In this document: one piece after another, positions 25,340-34,351 of the stretch
Numbering within the stretch: the stretch's first letter is position 1
Layout of the letters: each line of letters starts with the position of its first letter
Assembly: GCA_029262695.1 (NCBI GenBank)
Contig: JAJCYV010000025.1
Location: 1-39,994, forward strand
Direction: 5' to 3'
From: Chloroflexota bacterium
GTDB lineage: Bacteria; Chloroflexota; Dehalococcoidia; SM23-28-2; RBG-16-64-32
DNA: 39,994 nucleotides
The notes under the pieces: generated by a model
The model's input: the letters and a program-made list of their open reading frames with translations, nothing else
What the model was told of the DNA's origin: nothing
The model's database searches: none
Translations under genes and position numbers: made by a program

Positions 25340-25489
25340 ATGTGGGAAGGACTCTGGGGCATTGGCGTGCTGGTTCAGGCGTGGGATTCCTCTGTCGATT
25401 TCTTAGGGAAGAGACTGACAGTAGCACTGTTCATCGGGCTGCCGATTGCGGCAACGATAGCCGCAACAACTTTAGCGATCCTGCTCTAA
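25340..25489 (+). CDS. Possible small Trp-rich membrane peptide (49 aa)
   Basis: A short frame from ATG 25340 to TAA 25487-25489. It reads MWEGLWGIGVLVQAWDSSV... with three tryptophans in the first 15 residues, then a charged turn (GKR) and a hydrophobic C-terminal helix (VALFIGLPIAATIAATTLAI). AGGAG is 13 nt upstream, a little far. It ends 40 nt before the promoter of the Trp T-box. It could be a small membrane protein, or a relic of a Trp leader peptide. Coding status is not proven. Confidence 0.4.
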   Translation: MWEGLWGIGVLVQAWDSSVDFLGKRLTVALFIGLPIAATIAATTLAILL

Positions 25490-25528
25490 TCCTCGCTAGG
25501 GTGGGTCAACTAACCAACCCCGGCTCGC

Positions 25529-25558
25529 TTGACAGCGTTCGGCGGCGAACCGTACACT
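25529..25558 (+). promoter_or_regulatory. Near-consensus promoter of the trp regulon
   Basis: TTGACA (25529-25534), an 18-nt spacer and TACACT (25553-25558). Transcription should start near 25565, just before the T-box leader. Confidence 0.75.
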
Positions 25559-25579
25559 ACGCCAACAACCGAATACCCA

Positions 25580-25850
25580 GCGGCAACGAACGGGACTAGT
25601 ACCCCGCCAGGCGGGACCCAGAGAGCCGGGAACAGGTGGAAGCCCGGCGTCAGCGCAGCGGATGAATGGACCCGGGAGCCGCCAGCCGAATCACAGTAGG
25701 CCAGGCCGGAAAGGGCACCGTTACAGGCCCAGCGCATCTCCCGCTCACTGAGCGAGAAGTGCGTGACAAGGAAGGTCCCGGTTGACGCCGGGTCGAACCA
25801 GGGTGGCACCGCGAGAACCCCTCGCCCCTGACGGGCGAAGGGTTTTTTTA
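25580..25850 (+). promoter_or_regulatory. T-box leader, tryptophan-specific
   Basis: The leader has a stem I with AGAGAGCCGGG and the distal-loop wording GGTGGAAGCCCGG, then a probable specifier TGG in GAATGGACC (25667-25669). The antiterminator T-box sequence AGGGTGGCACCGCG lies near 25800. Its TGGC bulge complements GCCA, the end of a tRNA with discriminator G, as tRNA-Trp has. The terminator is CCCCTCGCCC paired with GGGCGAAGGG (one mismatch) and a run of seven T (25843-25849). Uncharged tRNA-Trp should favour readthrough into trpB2 and the rest. Stem I boundaries are approximate. Confidence 0.85.
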
Positions 25851-25870
25851 TTGCGCAAAGGAGGCCCCAG

Positions 25871-27235
25871 ATGAGCCAGTACAAATATCTGCTACAGGAA
25901 TCCGACCTGCCAGACCAGTGGTACAACATCGCCGCCGACATGCCGGAGCCGGCAGGCCCGCCGCTCGACCCCGGTAGCGGTCAGCCCATCGGCCCCGAGG
26001 CGCTGGCGCCACTCTTCCCCATGGCCCTGATCGAGCAGGAAGTATCGCCGGAGCGCTACACGCCGATCCCGGACGAGGTGCGGGAAGTGTACAAGCTCTG
26101 GAGGCCAACGCCGCTTTACCGCGCGCACCGCCTGGAGAAGGCGCTGGAGACGCCCGCGCACATCTACTACAAGTACGAGGGCGTTTCGCCGGCCGGCTCC
26201 CACAAGCCGAACACCGCCGTCGCGCAGGCCTACTACAACCGTGAGGCAGGCGTCACCCGCCTGACGACGGAGACCGGCGCCGGACAGTGGGGCAGCGCGC
26301 TGGCCATGGCCTGCAACTTCTTCGGCATCGAGCTGAAGGTCTACATGGTCAACGTCTCGTACGAACAAAAGCCGTACCGGCGCATCATGATGGAGACCTG
26401 GGGCGCGCAGGTAGTCGCCTCGCCGACGTCCGAGACGAACTCCGGACGCGCGATCCTCGAGAAGGATCCGCAGTCTCCCGGCTCGCTGGGCATCGCCATC
26501 TCGGAGGCGATGGAAGTAGCGGCCACGAACGACGACACGAACTACTCGCTTGGCTCCGTCCTCAACCACGTCCTCCTGCACCAGACAGTGATCGGGCAGG
26601 AGTCGATCAAGCAGATGGAGATGGCGGGAGAGTATCCGGATGTCGTCATCGGCTGCGCCGGCGGCGGCTCAAACTTCGCCGGCCTGGCGCTCCCGCTCCT
26701 GCGTGACCGCCTCGTCAACGGCAAGAAGACCCGCTTCGTCGCCGCCGAGCCGGAGGCCTGCCCGACCCTCACGCGCGGCGAATACACGTACGATTTCGGT
26801 GACGCCTCGTCGATGACGCCGCTGATGCCAATGTACACGCTCGGCCACTCCTTCGTGCCGCCTGCGATCCACTCCGGCGGCCTCCGCTATCACGGCATGG
26901 CGCCGCTCATCTCAAAGCTGGTCAAAGACGGGCACGTCGAGGCGAAGGCCTACCATCAGACCAGCGCCTTCGACGCCGCGCTCCAGTTCGCCCGCAGCGA
27001 AGCCATCCTCCCGGCCCCGGAGAGCTCTCACGCGATTCTCGCGGCGGTGGAAGAGGCGATCGCCGCGCGCGAGGCCGGCGAGAAGAGGGTGATCCTCTTC
27101 AACCTCAGCGGCCACGGCCACTTCGACCTCGGCGCCTACGAACAGTACCTGCGCGGCAACCTCGAGGACTTCTCGTACCCGGCGGAGGCCGTCAAGGAAG
27201 CGCTGGCGGAGATACCGAAAGTAGGCTCGGCGTGA
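25871..27235 (+). CDS. trpB2: Tryptophan synthase beta chain-like protein, TrpB2
   Basis: A 454-residue PLP enzyme of the TrpB2 subfamily. [14 protein letters not shown] carries the PLP lysine (K112), [13 protein letters not shown] is the beta-chain activation block, and [11 protein letters not shown] binds the cofactor phosphate. The extended N-terminus and length over 430 distinguish it from TrpB1. TrpB2 makes Trp from indole and serine and is often independent of TrpA. AAAGGAGG precedes ATG 25871. It is the first gene after the T-box terminator, and trpS overlaps its stop (GTGA). Confidence 0.92.
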   Translation: MSQYKYLLQESDLPDQWYNIAADMPEPAGPPLDPGSGQPIGPEALAPLFPMALIEQEVSPERYTPIPDEVREVYKLWRPTPLYRAHRLEKALETPAHIYYKYEGVSPAGSHKPNTAVAQAYYNREAGVTRLTTETGAGQWGSALAMACNFFGIELKVYMVNVSYEQKPYRRIMMETWGAQVVASPTSETNSGRAILEKDPQSPGSLGIAISEAMEVAATNDDTNYSLGSVLNHVLLHQTVIGQESIKQMEMAGEYPDVVIGCAGGGSNFAGLALPLLRDRLVNGKKTRFVAAEPEACPTLTRGEYTYDFGDASSMTPLMPMYTLGHSFVPPAIHSGGLRYHGMAPLISKLVKDGHVEAKAYHQTSAFDAALQFARSEAILPAPESSHAILAAVEEAIAAREAGEKRVILFNLSGHGHFDLGAYEQYLRGNLEDFSYPAEAVKEALAEIPKVGSA

Positions 27236-28290
27236 CGGCACAGAACTCCGGCGCGCCCACGCCCGTCAAGCCAACGTGGACCCGCATGCTCACCGGCGAC
27301 CGGCCGACGGGCGCGCTCCACCTCGGCCACTACGTCGGCTCGCTCAAGATGCGCGTCGACCTGCAGGAGAAGATCGACACCTTCGTCCTCATCGCCGACC
27401 TGCACGTCCTGACCACTCGCGGCACTGACCTCGACGAGATCGGTGGCAACATCCGCGACTGTGTGCTGGACTACCTCGCCGTCGGCATCGACCCGGAGAA
27501 GTCCACGATCTACCTGCAGTCGCTCGTGCCGGAGGTGCTGGAGCTGTTCTGGCTCTTCATGCCGCTCGTCAGCGTGCCGCGAGCGCAGCGCATCCCAACA
27601 CTCAAGGAGCAGGTCCGCGACTTGAAGCTCGAGACCGCGTCGATGGCGCTGCTCTCGTACCCGGTGCTGCAGTCGGCGGACATCCTGATGGTGCGCGGGG
27701 ACGTTGTGCCAGTTGGCAAGGACCAGGCCTCTCACGTCGAACTGACCCGGGAGATCGCACGCCGCTTCAACCAGACCTACGGCGAGGTGTTCCCGGAGCC
27801 GGACGCGCCGCTCACGCCGGTGCTCATCGGCACCGACGGCCAGCCCAAGGCGAGCAAGGGGATCGGCAACGTAATCATGCTCTCCGACCCACCGGACGTC
27901 GTCGAGAAGAAGGTGCGCGCGATGTTCACTGACCCAAAGCGCGTCCGCGCCGACATCCCCGGCACGGTCGAAGGCAACCCCGTGTTCATCTACCACGAGG
28001 AGTTCAACGACGACCCGGACGAAGTCGCTGACCTCGCAGACCGCTACCGACAGGGCAAGGTGGGCGACGTCGAGGTCAAGACGAAGCTCGCCGCCGCCAT
28101 CAACCGCTTCCTCGACCCGGTCCGCGACCGGCGCGAGGGGTTCGCGGCGAAGAAGGGCCTCGTGGAGGAGATCATCCAGACCGGCTCCGAACGCGCCCGC
28201 GACGAGTGCCACCAGACGCTCGAAGCGGCCCGCGAGGCGATGGGCCTGACCTACTTCCGCGGCAGCGAAGGCGTGGAGGTGACCGGGTGA
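27232..28290 (+). CDS. trpS: Tryptophanyl-tRNA synthetase
   Basis: A 352-residue class I synthetase that charges tRNA-Trp. HLGHYVGS (30-37) is the HIGH motif, and the KMSKS equivalent reads PKASKG near 205-210. The later wording ([20 protein letters not shown]) resembles the TrpRS-II type known from T-box-controlled genes. GTG 27232 overlaps trpB2, and trpE overlaps its stop. Putting the charging enzyme in a T-box operon gives a direct feedback on tRNA-Trp charging. The nonstandard KMSKS (KASKG) is worth noting. Confidence 0.94.
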   Translation: MTAQNSGAPTPVKPTWTRMLTGDRPTGALHLGHYVGSLKMRVDLQEKIDTFVLIADLHVLTTRGTDLDEIGGNIRDCVLDYLAVGIDPEKSTIYLQSLVPEVLELFWLFMPLVSVPRAQRIPTLKEQVRDLKLETASMALLSYPVLQSADILMVRGDVVPVGKDQASHVELTREIARRFNQTYGEVFPEPDAPLTPVLIGTDGQPKASKGIGNVIMLSDPPDVVEKKVRAMFTDPKRVRADIPGTVEGNPVFIYHEEFNDDPDEVADLADRYRQGKVGDVEVKTKLAAAINRFLDPVRDRREGFAAKKGLVEEIIQTGSERARDECHQTLEAAREAMGLTYFRGSEGVEVTG

Positions 28291-29792
28291 ACTACACACC
28301 GTCCCTGGAAGAAGTGTTAGCGGAGGCGAAGCGAGGCGAGAGCAACCTCATGCCGGTCTTCCGCGACGTCCCTGCCGACCTAGAGACGCCCGTGTCAGCG
28401 TTCCTCAAGGTCGCGCAGGGCGAGCATTCGTTCCTGCTGGAATCCGTCGAGGGCGGCGAACGACTGGCGCGCTACAGCTTCATCGGCACCGAGCCCTACC
28501 GCGTCTACCGCAGCGGCCCGTTCGCCGATCCGAAGGAAGGGGACGACCCGCTGAAAGAAGTCGAAGCCGAGATGTCACGCTACAAGATCGCGCACCCGAA
28601 GGACGCTGAGGCCCGGACGTCGCTGCCTCGCTTCACCGGCGGCGCCGTCGGATTCCTCGCCTACGACGCGGTCCGCCACTTCGAGCCGCGCGTGCAGGTG
28701 CCCGCCGACGACCCGCAGGGCCTGCCGGAGGCGCTCTTCATGTTCGTCGACGCCCTGCTCGTCTTCGACCACATCAAGCACGTGATCAAGGTCGTCGCCC
28801 ACTGCCGCCTCGACGGCGATGTCGAGGCATCGTACCGGCAGGCCTGCTGGCGCATCGAGGAGCTGGCCAAGCGCCTCAACCACGCACTGCCGGCCAGCCC
28901 CTACCAGACCGCGCTCTACCACGCCCAGGGCGAAGTGAAGTCGAGCGTCACCCGCGAGCGCTACCACGAGATGGTCGAGCAGGCGAAGCAGTACATCGTC
29001 GCCGGCGACGTCATCCAGGTCGTGCCCTCGCAGCGCCTCTCGCGGGAGACGGCCGCGCACCCGTTCTCGATCTACCGCGCTCTGCGCATGGTGAACCCAT
29101 CGCCGTACATGTACTACCTGGCGATGGGCGACGCGCACATCATCGGCGCCTCGCCGGAAATGCTCGTCCGCGTCGAGGACGGCGTCGTCGAAACGCACCC
29201 GATCGCCGGCACGATGCCGCGCGGCCGCGACCCGGACGAAGACGCCGCCATCGCCGAGAAACTCGCCGGCGATGAGAAGGAGCGCGCCGAGCACGTCATG
29301 CTCGTCGACCTCGGCCGGAACGATATCGGCCGCGTCAGCCAGCCGGGCACAGTCACGGTCAAGGACTTCATGGTCATCGAGCGCTATTCGCACCTCATGC
29401 ACCTCGTCTCGCGCGTTACGGGGCAACTTAAGGAGGGCATGTCCGCGTACGACGCCCTGCGCGCCTGCTTCCCCGCCGGGACGCTGAGCGGCGCGCCCAA
29501 GATCAGGGCGATGGAGATCATCAGCGAGATGGAGCCGATCCGCCGCGGGCCCTACGGCGGCGCCGTCGGTTACTTCGACTTCTCCGGCAACATGGACACC
29601 GCGATCACGATCCGCACGATCGTCCACAAGGACGGCGTCGCGCACATCCAGGCCGGCGGCGGCATCGTCTACGACAGCGTGCCGGACACCGAGTTCCGGG
29701 AGACGCTGACGAAGGCCCGCGCCACGCTCCAGGCGATCGACGACGCCGAGTCGATGGAGCAGTCGGCGCTCACAGGAAGCCTGGGCTACTGA
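28287..29792 (+). CDS. trpE: Anthranilate synthase component I
   Basis: A 501-residue chorismate-binding subunit that makes anthranilate. The feedback-inhibition motif LLES lies at 50-53. The catalytic half is clear: HPIAGTMPRGRDPDED, ELxxDLGRNDIGRVSQPG, PAGTLSGAPKIRAM and GAVGYFDFSGNMD. The GTG start at 28287 overlaps the trpS stop (GTGA) and replaces an open upstream extension. It works with TrpG, encoded 199 nt downstream after a repeat region. Confidence 0.96.
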   Translation: MNYTPSLEEVLAEAKRGESNLMPVFRDVPADLETPVSAFLKVAQGEHSFLLESVEGGERLARYSFIGTEPYRVYRSGPFADPKEGDDPLKEVEAEMSRYKIAHPKDAEARTSLPRFTGGAVGFLAYDAVRHFEPRVQVPADDPQGLPEALFMFVDALLVFDHIKHVIKVVAHCRLDGDVEASYRQACWRIEELAKRLNHALPASPYQTALYHAQGEVKSSVTRERYHEMVEQAKQYIVAGDVIQVVPSQRLSRETAAHPFSIYRALRMVNPSPYMYYLAMGDAHIIGASPEMLVRVEDGVVETHPIAGTMPRGRDPDEDAAIAEKLAGDEKERAEHVMLVDLGRNDIGRVSQPGTVTVKDFMVIERYSHLMHLVSRVTGQLKEGMSAYDALRACFPAGTLSGAPKIRAMEIISEMEPIRRGPYGGAVGYFDFSGNMDTAITIRTIVHKDGVAHIQAGGGIVYDSVPDTEFRETLTKARATLQAIDDAESMEQSALTGSLGY

Positions 29793-29823
29793 TGATCACT
29801 CACCCGCCCTCCAGAAGATCAAC

Positions 29824-29895
29824 TTTCAGCCCATCAATCCGAGGGTCAGGCTTTAGCCCACCTATCCGAGGGTCAGGCTTCAGCCTGACTGTCGG
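29824..29895. repeat. Two-and-a-half tandem units of ~27 bp between trpE and trpG
   Basis: Unit 1 (29824-29851) and unit 2 (29852-29878) both end in ATCCGAGGGTCAGGC and begin TTTCAGCCC/TTTAGCCC. A shortened third unit, TTCAGCCTGACTGTCGG, follows to 29895. The GTCAGGCTT-AGCCTGAC wording can also fold. The repeat lies within the operon but outside coding sequence. Confidence 0.7.
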
Positions 29896-29922
29896 CCCGC
29901 TCGCCAACCAGCGTCCGTATAG

Positions 29923-29942
29923 GGGCGCATCGCGATGCGCCC
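29923..29942. repeat. Perfect 20-bp palindrome before trpG
   Basis: GGGCGCATCG (29923-29932) followed by its exact complement CGATGCGCCC (29933-29942), with no spacer. It looks like an intergenic palindromic repeat and ends about 38 nt before the trpG Shine-Dalgarno. Confidence 0.75.
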
Positions 29943-29991
29943 GGCGGCGGTGGGTGGGGCGCCCGCGTCACACAGCGGCAGGAGGCTCGTC

Positions 29992-30558
29992 ATGATCCTT
30001 CTGCTCGACAACTACGACAGCTTCACATACAACCTCTACCAGTACCTCTGTGAGCTGGGCGCCGAGATCGAAGTCGTCCGCAACGACCAGGCGACCGTGG
30101 AGGACATCGACGCCATGGGCCCGCAGAAGATCGTCGTCTCGCCCGGGCCGCGCACGCCGAAGGACGCGGGCATCAGCGTGCCGCTGATCAAGCACTTCGC
30201 GGGCCGGCTGCCCTTGCTCGGCGTCTGCCTCGGCCACCAGGCGATCGGCGAGGCGTTCGGCGGCGAGACCGTCGGCGCCGGCGAGATCGTGCACGGCAAG
30301 ACGTCGATGATCAGCCACGACGGCAAGGGCGTCTTCGCCGGCCTGCCGGACCCATTCGAGGCGATCCGTTATCATTCTCTCGCCATCGGCAAGGATTCGT
30401 TCCCGGAGGACGAGCTGGAGGTGACCGCCACCTCCGACAGCGGCGTCATCATGGGCGTCCGCCACCGCCGCCACGCGATCGAGGGCGTCCAGTTCCACCC
30501 GGAGTCGATCCTCACCGGCGAGGGCAAGCACCTGCTCAAGAACTTCCTGGAGATGTAG
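29992..30558 (+). CDS. trpG: Anthranilate synthase component II (glutamine amidotransferase)
   Basis: A 188-residue class I glutamine amidotransferase. It starts [18 protein letters not shown], with the nucleophile C79 in [11 protein letters not shown] and the His-Glu pair H169/E171 in VQFHPESI. It supplies ammonia to TrpE. AGGAGG at 29980-29985 fixes ATG 29992, so the open frame reaching back to 29935 is rejected. trpD begins 2 nt after its stop. Confidence 0.96.
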   Translation: MILLLDNYDSFTYNLYQYLCELGAEIEVVRNDQATVEDIDAMGPQKIVVSPGPRTPKDAGISVPLIKHFAGRLPLLGVCLGHQAIGEAFGGETVGAGEIVHGKTSMISHDGKGVFAGLPDPFEAIRYHSLAIGKDSFPEDELEVTATSDSGVIMGVRHRRHAIEGVQFHPESILTGEGKHLLKNFLEM

Positions 30559-30560
30559 CC

Positions 30561-31580
30561 ATGAGCATCCAAGACGCGATCGCAGCCCTGATAAACGACC
30601 GACGCGACCTCTCCGAGGACGAGGCCGCGGACGCGATGGACGACGTCTTCCGCGGGGAGGCTACGCCCGCGCTCCTCTCCGCATTCCTCATCGCACTGCG
30701 CATGAAGGGCGAGACGGTCGACGAGATCGCCGGCATGGCGCGCACGATGCGCGATCACTCTCTGCGCGTGCAAGTCCAGGGCCCGCTGCTCGACACCTGC
30801 GGCACGGGCGGCGACGGCCGCGGCACGTTCAACGTCTCGACGGCGGCCGCCTTCGTCGCGGTCGGCGCCGGCGCGCGCGTCGCCAAGCACGGCAACCGGG
30901 CGATGTCCAGCCGCTGCGGCTCGGCCGACGTCCTCGAGGCCCTCGGTGCGAAGATCGACCTCTCGCCGGAGCAGGTGGCGCAGTGCATCGAGGAGACCGG
31001 CATCGGCTTCATGTTCGCCCAGTCGTTCCACCCGGCGATGAAGCACGCCGCGCCCACGCGTCGCGAGCTGGGCGTGCGCACCGCGTTCAACCTCCTCGGC
31101 CCGCTGACCAACCCGGCGGGGGCGCAGCACCAGCTGCTCGGCGTCGCCCGGCCGGAGATCGCAAGCCTCATGGCCGCCGCGCTCGACCGCCTGGGCAGCC
31201 GCCACGTCCTCGTGGTCCACGGCCACGACGGCAGCGACGAACTCACCCTCGGCGGCCCGAACCCCGTCTACGAGATCAACAAGGGTGAGACCGAAGAGTA
31301 CACGATCGATCCGCGCAAGCTGGGCCTGCCGACCGCCCTTCCCAGCGCCACCCAGGGCGGTACGCCGGAGGAGAACGCGAAGATGATGACCACCCTCCTC
31401 GGCGGCGAGGGCAGCGCCATGCGCGACATCGTGCTCCTCAACGCCGCCGCCGCGCTGGTCGCCGCCGACATCGTGCCGAACGTCCTCGACGGGCTCGATA
31501 CCGCCGCCGAGTCGATCGACTCCGGCGCGGCGAAGGAACGGCTGACGGCGTTCGTCGAGCTGACGAGGACGTTTGGATAG
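30561..31580 (+). CDS. trpD: Anthranilate phosphoribosyltransferase
   Basis: A 339-residue enzyme joining anthranilate to PRPP. The glycine-rich PRPP loop CGTGGDG (80-86), NVSTAAAFV, KHGNRAMSSRCGSADVLE and GVRTAFNLLGPLTNPA are all present, the full family signature. ATG 30561 follows the trpG stop by 2 nt. Length is normal. Confidence 0.96.
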   Translation: MSIQDAIAALINDRRDLSEDEAADAMDDVFRGEATPALLSAFLIALRMKGETVDEIAGMARTMRDHSLRVQVQGPLLDTCGTGGDGRGTFNVSTAAAFVAVGAGARVAKHGNRAMSSRCGSADVLEALGAKIDLSPEQVAQCIEETGIGFMFAQSFHPAMKHAAPTRRELGVRTAFNLLGPLTNPAGAQHQLLGVARPEIASLMAAALDRLGSRHVLVVHGHDGSDELTLGGPNPVYEINKGETEEYTIDPRKLGLPTALPSATQGGTPEENAKMMTTLLGGEGSAMRDIVLLNAAAALVAADIVPNVLDGLDTAAESIDSGAAKERLTAFVELTRTFG

Positions 31581-31582
31581 CG

Positions 31583-31591
31583 TGGGATAAT
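31583..31591 (+). promoter_or_regulatory. Possible internal leaderless promoter before trpC
   Basis: TG-G-GATAAT (31583-31591) is an extended -10-like site ending 9 nt before ATG 31601. It has no Shine-Dalgarno behind it. It could give trpC and downstream genes a T-box-independent transcript. Confidence 0.4.
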
Positions 31592-31600
31592 CGATCGCAG

Positions 31601-32395
31601 ATGACGCAGAACACCGAGACGATCCTCGACCGCATCGTCGCCGACAAGCGCGACGAGCTGGCCGCCGCCCGCGAGCGCGTGCCGCTCGCCGAGATGCGCC
31701 GGCAGGCGGAATCAGCGCCCGCGCCGCTAGGCTTCGCGCAGGCGCTGCGCGGCCCAAGCATCAGCCTCATCGCCGAGGTGAAGAAGGCGTCGCCGTCGCG
31801 CGGCGTCCTCCGCGCCGACTTCGACCCGGTCTGGCTCGCCGGACGCTACGCCGAGGGTGGCGCGGCCGCGATCTCCGTGCTGACAGACGAAAAGCACTTC
31901 CAGGGCAGCCTCGGCAACATGCGCGCGGTCCGCGAAGCGCTGCCGCAGGGCCCACCGGTACTGCGCAAGGACTTCACGATCGACCCCTATCACCTCTGCG
32001 AAGCGCGCGCGAACGGCGCCGACGCCGTCCTCCTCATCGCCGCCATCCTCGAGGACGCGCTGCTCCGCGACCTCATGGCGGAGGCAGCCGCGCTCGGCCT
32101 CGACGCGCTGATCGAGGTGCACGACGAGCGAGAGATGGCCCGCGCCCCGGTCACAGTCGCCACGCTCATCGGCATCAACAACCGCGACCTCAGCACCTTC
32201 AACGTCGACCTCGCGACGACGGAGCGCCTGCGTCCCCTCTCCCCACCCAACGCCACGATCGTCGCCGAGAGCGGCATCTTCACGCGAGAAGACATGGTCC
32301 GCCTGGAGCGGGCCGGCGTCGACGCCGTACTCATCGGCGAGAGCATCGTCACCGCCCCCGACCCGGCCGACAAGATACGGGAGCTACTGGGATGA
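31601..32395 (+). CDS. trpC: Indole-3-glycerol phosphate synthase
   Basis: A 264-residue TIM-barrel enzyme. SLIAEVKKASPSRG (with E59 and K61), VLRKDFTIDPYHL, IGINNRDLSTFNVD and VAESGIFTREDM match the family in order. It closes the indole ring from CdRP. ATG 31601 is 20 nt after the trpD stop. Confidence 0.96.
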   Translation: MTQNTETILDRIVADKRDELAAARERVPLAEMRRQAESAPAPLGFAQALRGPSISLIAEVKKASPSRGVLRADFDPVWLAGRYAEGGAAAISVLTDEKHFQGSLGNMRAVREALPQGPPVLRKDFTIDPYHLCEARANGADAVLLIAAILEDALLRDLMAEAAALGLDALIEVHDEREMARAPVTVATLIGINNRDLSTFNVDLATTERLRPLSPPNATIVAESGIFTREDMVRLERAGVDAVLIGESIVTAPDPADKIRELLG

Positions 32396-32401
32396 GCCTG
32401 T

Positions 32402-32443
32402 CCACAATCCACTGTCCACTGCCCACTAGCCACTGTTCACCAC
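32402..32443. repeat. Tandem heptamer repeat, CCACTGT type, between trpC and trpF
   Basis: Six consecutive 7-bp units: CCACAAT, CCACTGT, CCACTGC, CCACTAG, CCACTGT, TCACCAC. The array ends 1 nt before the trpF ATG and replaces the usual Shine-Dalgarno region. The unit wording is variable but the 7-nt period is exact. Confidence 0.75.
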
Positions 32444-32444
32444 C

Positions 32445-33134
32445 ATGACTTTCGCTAAGATCTGCGGCGTCTCCGATCCCGTTACCGCGCGCGCAGCCGC
32501 GGCGTTCGGCGCCGACTTTATCGGCATGGTCTTCGCGCCCTCGAAGCGCCAGGTGACGATCGGCCAGGCGGGCCGCATCGCCGAGGGCCTCGGCCAGCGC
32601 GAGCACGTCGCGGGCGAGGCCGGCGCAGCCGAGATCGAGGCGGCACTCGGTCGCCGGCGGCCGCTCCTCGTCGGCGTCTTCGCCGACCAGGACGCCGACA
32701 CGATCAACGACATCGCCGAGGGCTGCGGACTGGACCTCGTGCAGCTCTCCGGTTCCGAACCGTGGGAGCTCAACGAGCACATCCGGCGGCCGATCCTCAA
32801 GTGCCTGAAAGTGCGCCCCGAAGAAACGGCTGAGGAGCTCATGGCCCACGACCATGGCGGCGCGATCGTCCTCCTCGACCCCTACGTCGAGGGGGCGTAC
32901 GGCGGCACCGGCGTCACGCTGGACTGGTCCGTCGCGGCAGAAGTGGCCAGCCGAACGCCGACCGTGCTCGCCGGCGGACTGACACCGGAGAACGTCCGCG
33001 AGGCCGTGCGGGACGTCCAGCCGTGGGCCGTCGACGTCTCCTCCGGCGTCGAGACCGACGGCGCGAAGGACCCGGCCAAGATCCGCGCTTTCATCGCCGC
33101 CGCCAAGGCTCAACGAGATGTGCGCTCAGCCTAG
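32445..33134 (+). CDS. trpF: Phosphoribosylanthranilate isomerase
   Basis: A 229-residue TIM-barrel isomerase, longer than the usual ~205. Active-site C7 is in AKICGVSD and D145 in [19 protein letters not shown]. An extra stretch of about 20 residues (near 49-70, rich in Glu, Gly and Ala) precedes LLVGVFADQ. The ATG directly follows a heptamer repeat and has no visible Shine-Dalgarno. The stop overlaps trpB1 by 17 nt. Confidence 0.92.
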   Translation: MTFAKICGVSDPVTARAAAAFGADFIGMVFAPSKRQVTIGQAGRIAEGLGQREHVAGEAGAAEIEAALGRRRPLLVGVFADQDADTINDIAEGCGLDLVQLSGSEPWELNEHIRRPILKCLKVRPEETAEELMAHDHGGAIVLLDPYVEGAYGGTGVTLDWSVAAEVASRTPTVLAGGLTPENVREAVRDVQPWAVDVSSGVETDGAKDPAKIRAFIAAAKAQRDVRSA

Positions 33135-34329
33135 CGACGCCCGCCCCGACCAGCGCGGCCGCTTTGGCCCGTACGGGGGCAAGTACATCCCCGAGACGCT
33201 GATGGCGGCCGTCGCCGAACTCGAGGACGAGTACCGCGCGGCACGCGACGATCCGGCGTTCGAGGAGGAGCTGGCCCACCTCATGCGCCACTACGTCGGC
33301 CGGCCGACGCCGCTCTACTTCGCCGGCCGCCTGACAGAGCACCTCGGCGGCGCGAAGGTCTACCTCAAGCGAGAAGACCTGGCTCACACTGGCGCGCACA
33401 AGATCAACAACGCGCTCGGCCAGGGCCTGCTCGTCCGCCGCATGGGCAAGCCGCGCGTCGTTGCCGAGACGGGCGCCGGCCAGCATGGCGTCGCCGCCGC
33501 CACCATCTGCGCCAAGCTCGGGCTGGAGTGCGTCGTCTACATGGGCGAAGAGGACGTGCGTCGGCAGGCCCTCAACGTCTTCCGCATGAAGCTCCTCGGC
33601 GCCGAGGTGCGTCCCGTCGCCTCAGGGTCGCGCACACTAAAGGACGCGATCAACGAAGCGATCCGCGACTGGGTCTCCAACGTCGAGAACACTCACTACC
33701 TCATCGGCTCCGTCGTCGGCCCGCACCCCTACCCGATGATCGTGCGCGACTTCCAGTCCGTCATCGGCGACGAATCCCGCGCGCAGATGCTGGAGGCGGA
33801 AGGGCGGCTGCCGGACTACGCCGTCGCCTGCGTCGGCGGCGGCTCCAACGCCATCGGGCTCTTCCATCCGTTCTTCGCGGACGAAGACGTGCGCTTCGTC
33901 GGCGTCGAGGCCGCTGGCGAGGGCGTGAACAGCGGCCACCACGCGGCGACGCTTGCCGGCGGCCGCCCCGGCGTCCTCCACGGCGCGATGTCGTACCTCC
34001 TCCAGGACGACGACGGCCAGGTCATGGAGGCGCACTCGATCTCGGCCGGCCTCGACTATCCCGGCGTCGGCCCCGAGCACTCCTTCTACAAGGACACCGG
34101 CCGCGCGGAATACGTCTCGGTGACCGATCGCGAAGCCCTGGAAGGCTTCACGCTCCTCTGCGAAACAGAAGGCATCATCCCGGCGCTGGAGTCCGCGCAC
34201 GCCGTCTATCACGCCGCGAAGCTGGCGAAGACGCTGGACGCGGACAAGATCGTCCTCATCAACCTCTCGGGCCGCGGCGACAAGGACATGGACGTGGTGC
34301 GCGAGGCACTGGCGGACGGAACAGCGTAA
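33118..34329 (+). CDS. trpB: Tryptophan synthase beta chain, TrpB1 type
   Basis: The 403-residue canonical beta subunit. [15 protein letters not shown] starts the conserved part, [13 protein letters not shown] carries PLP lysine K95, [13 protein letters not shown] follows, and [10 protein letters not shown] binds the phosphate. TrpB1 normally works with TrpA, but the next gene is a convergent permease and no trpA is seen in the window. ATG 33118 lies inside trpF by 17 nt, which fits coupling. The 3' end is only 22 nt from the dppC stop. Confidence 0.95.
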   Translation: MCAQPSDARPDQRGRFGPYGGKYIPETLMAAVAELEDEYRAARDDPAFEEELAHLMRHYVGRPTPLYFAGRLTEHLGGAKVYLKREDLAHTGAHKINNALGQGLLVRRMGKPRVVAETGAGQHGVAAATICAKLGLECVVYMGEEDVRRQALNVFRMKLLGAEVRPVASGSRTLKDAINEAIRDWVSNVENTHYLIGSVVGPHPYPMIVRDFQSVIGDESRAQMLEAEGRLPDYAVACVGGGSNAIGLFHPFFADEDVRFVGVEAAGEGVNSGHHAATLAGGRPGVLHGAMSYLLQDDDGQVMEAHSISAGLDYPGVGPEHSFYKDTGRAEYVSVTDREALEGFTLLCETEGIIPALESAHAVYHAAKLAKTLDADKIVLINLSGRGDKDMDVVREALADGTA

Positions 34330-34351
34330 CGGAACACGGAGAGAAGACTGA

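Noticed and set aside
24070-25362. 430-residue minus-strand frame antisense to the GH13 gene
   Set aside because: A shadow of a well-conserved glycosidase, with no recognisable fold.
25246-25500. Attenuator built from a Trp leader peptide
   Set aside because: The Trp-rich frame ends before the promoter of the leader, so it is not in the same transcript; the T-box explains regulation.
27136-28299. 387-residue minus-strand frame antisense to trpS
   Set aside because: Shadow of trpS; no conserved motif.
29824-29942. CRISPR array
   Set aside because: The repeats are tandem without spacers, and no cas genes are in the window.
29992-29994. Frame extension of trpG back to 29935
   Set aside because: The AGGAGG at 29980-29985 and family N-terminus fix ATG 29992; the upstream part is palindromic repeat.
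30372-31757. 461-residue minus-strand frame antisense to trpD
   Set aside because: High GC makes long antisense frames common; composition is Arg/Ala/Gly-rich with no motif, and trpD is certain on the other strand.
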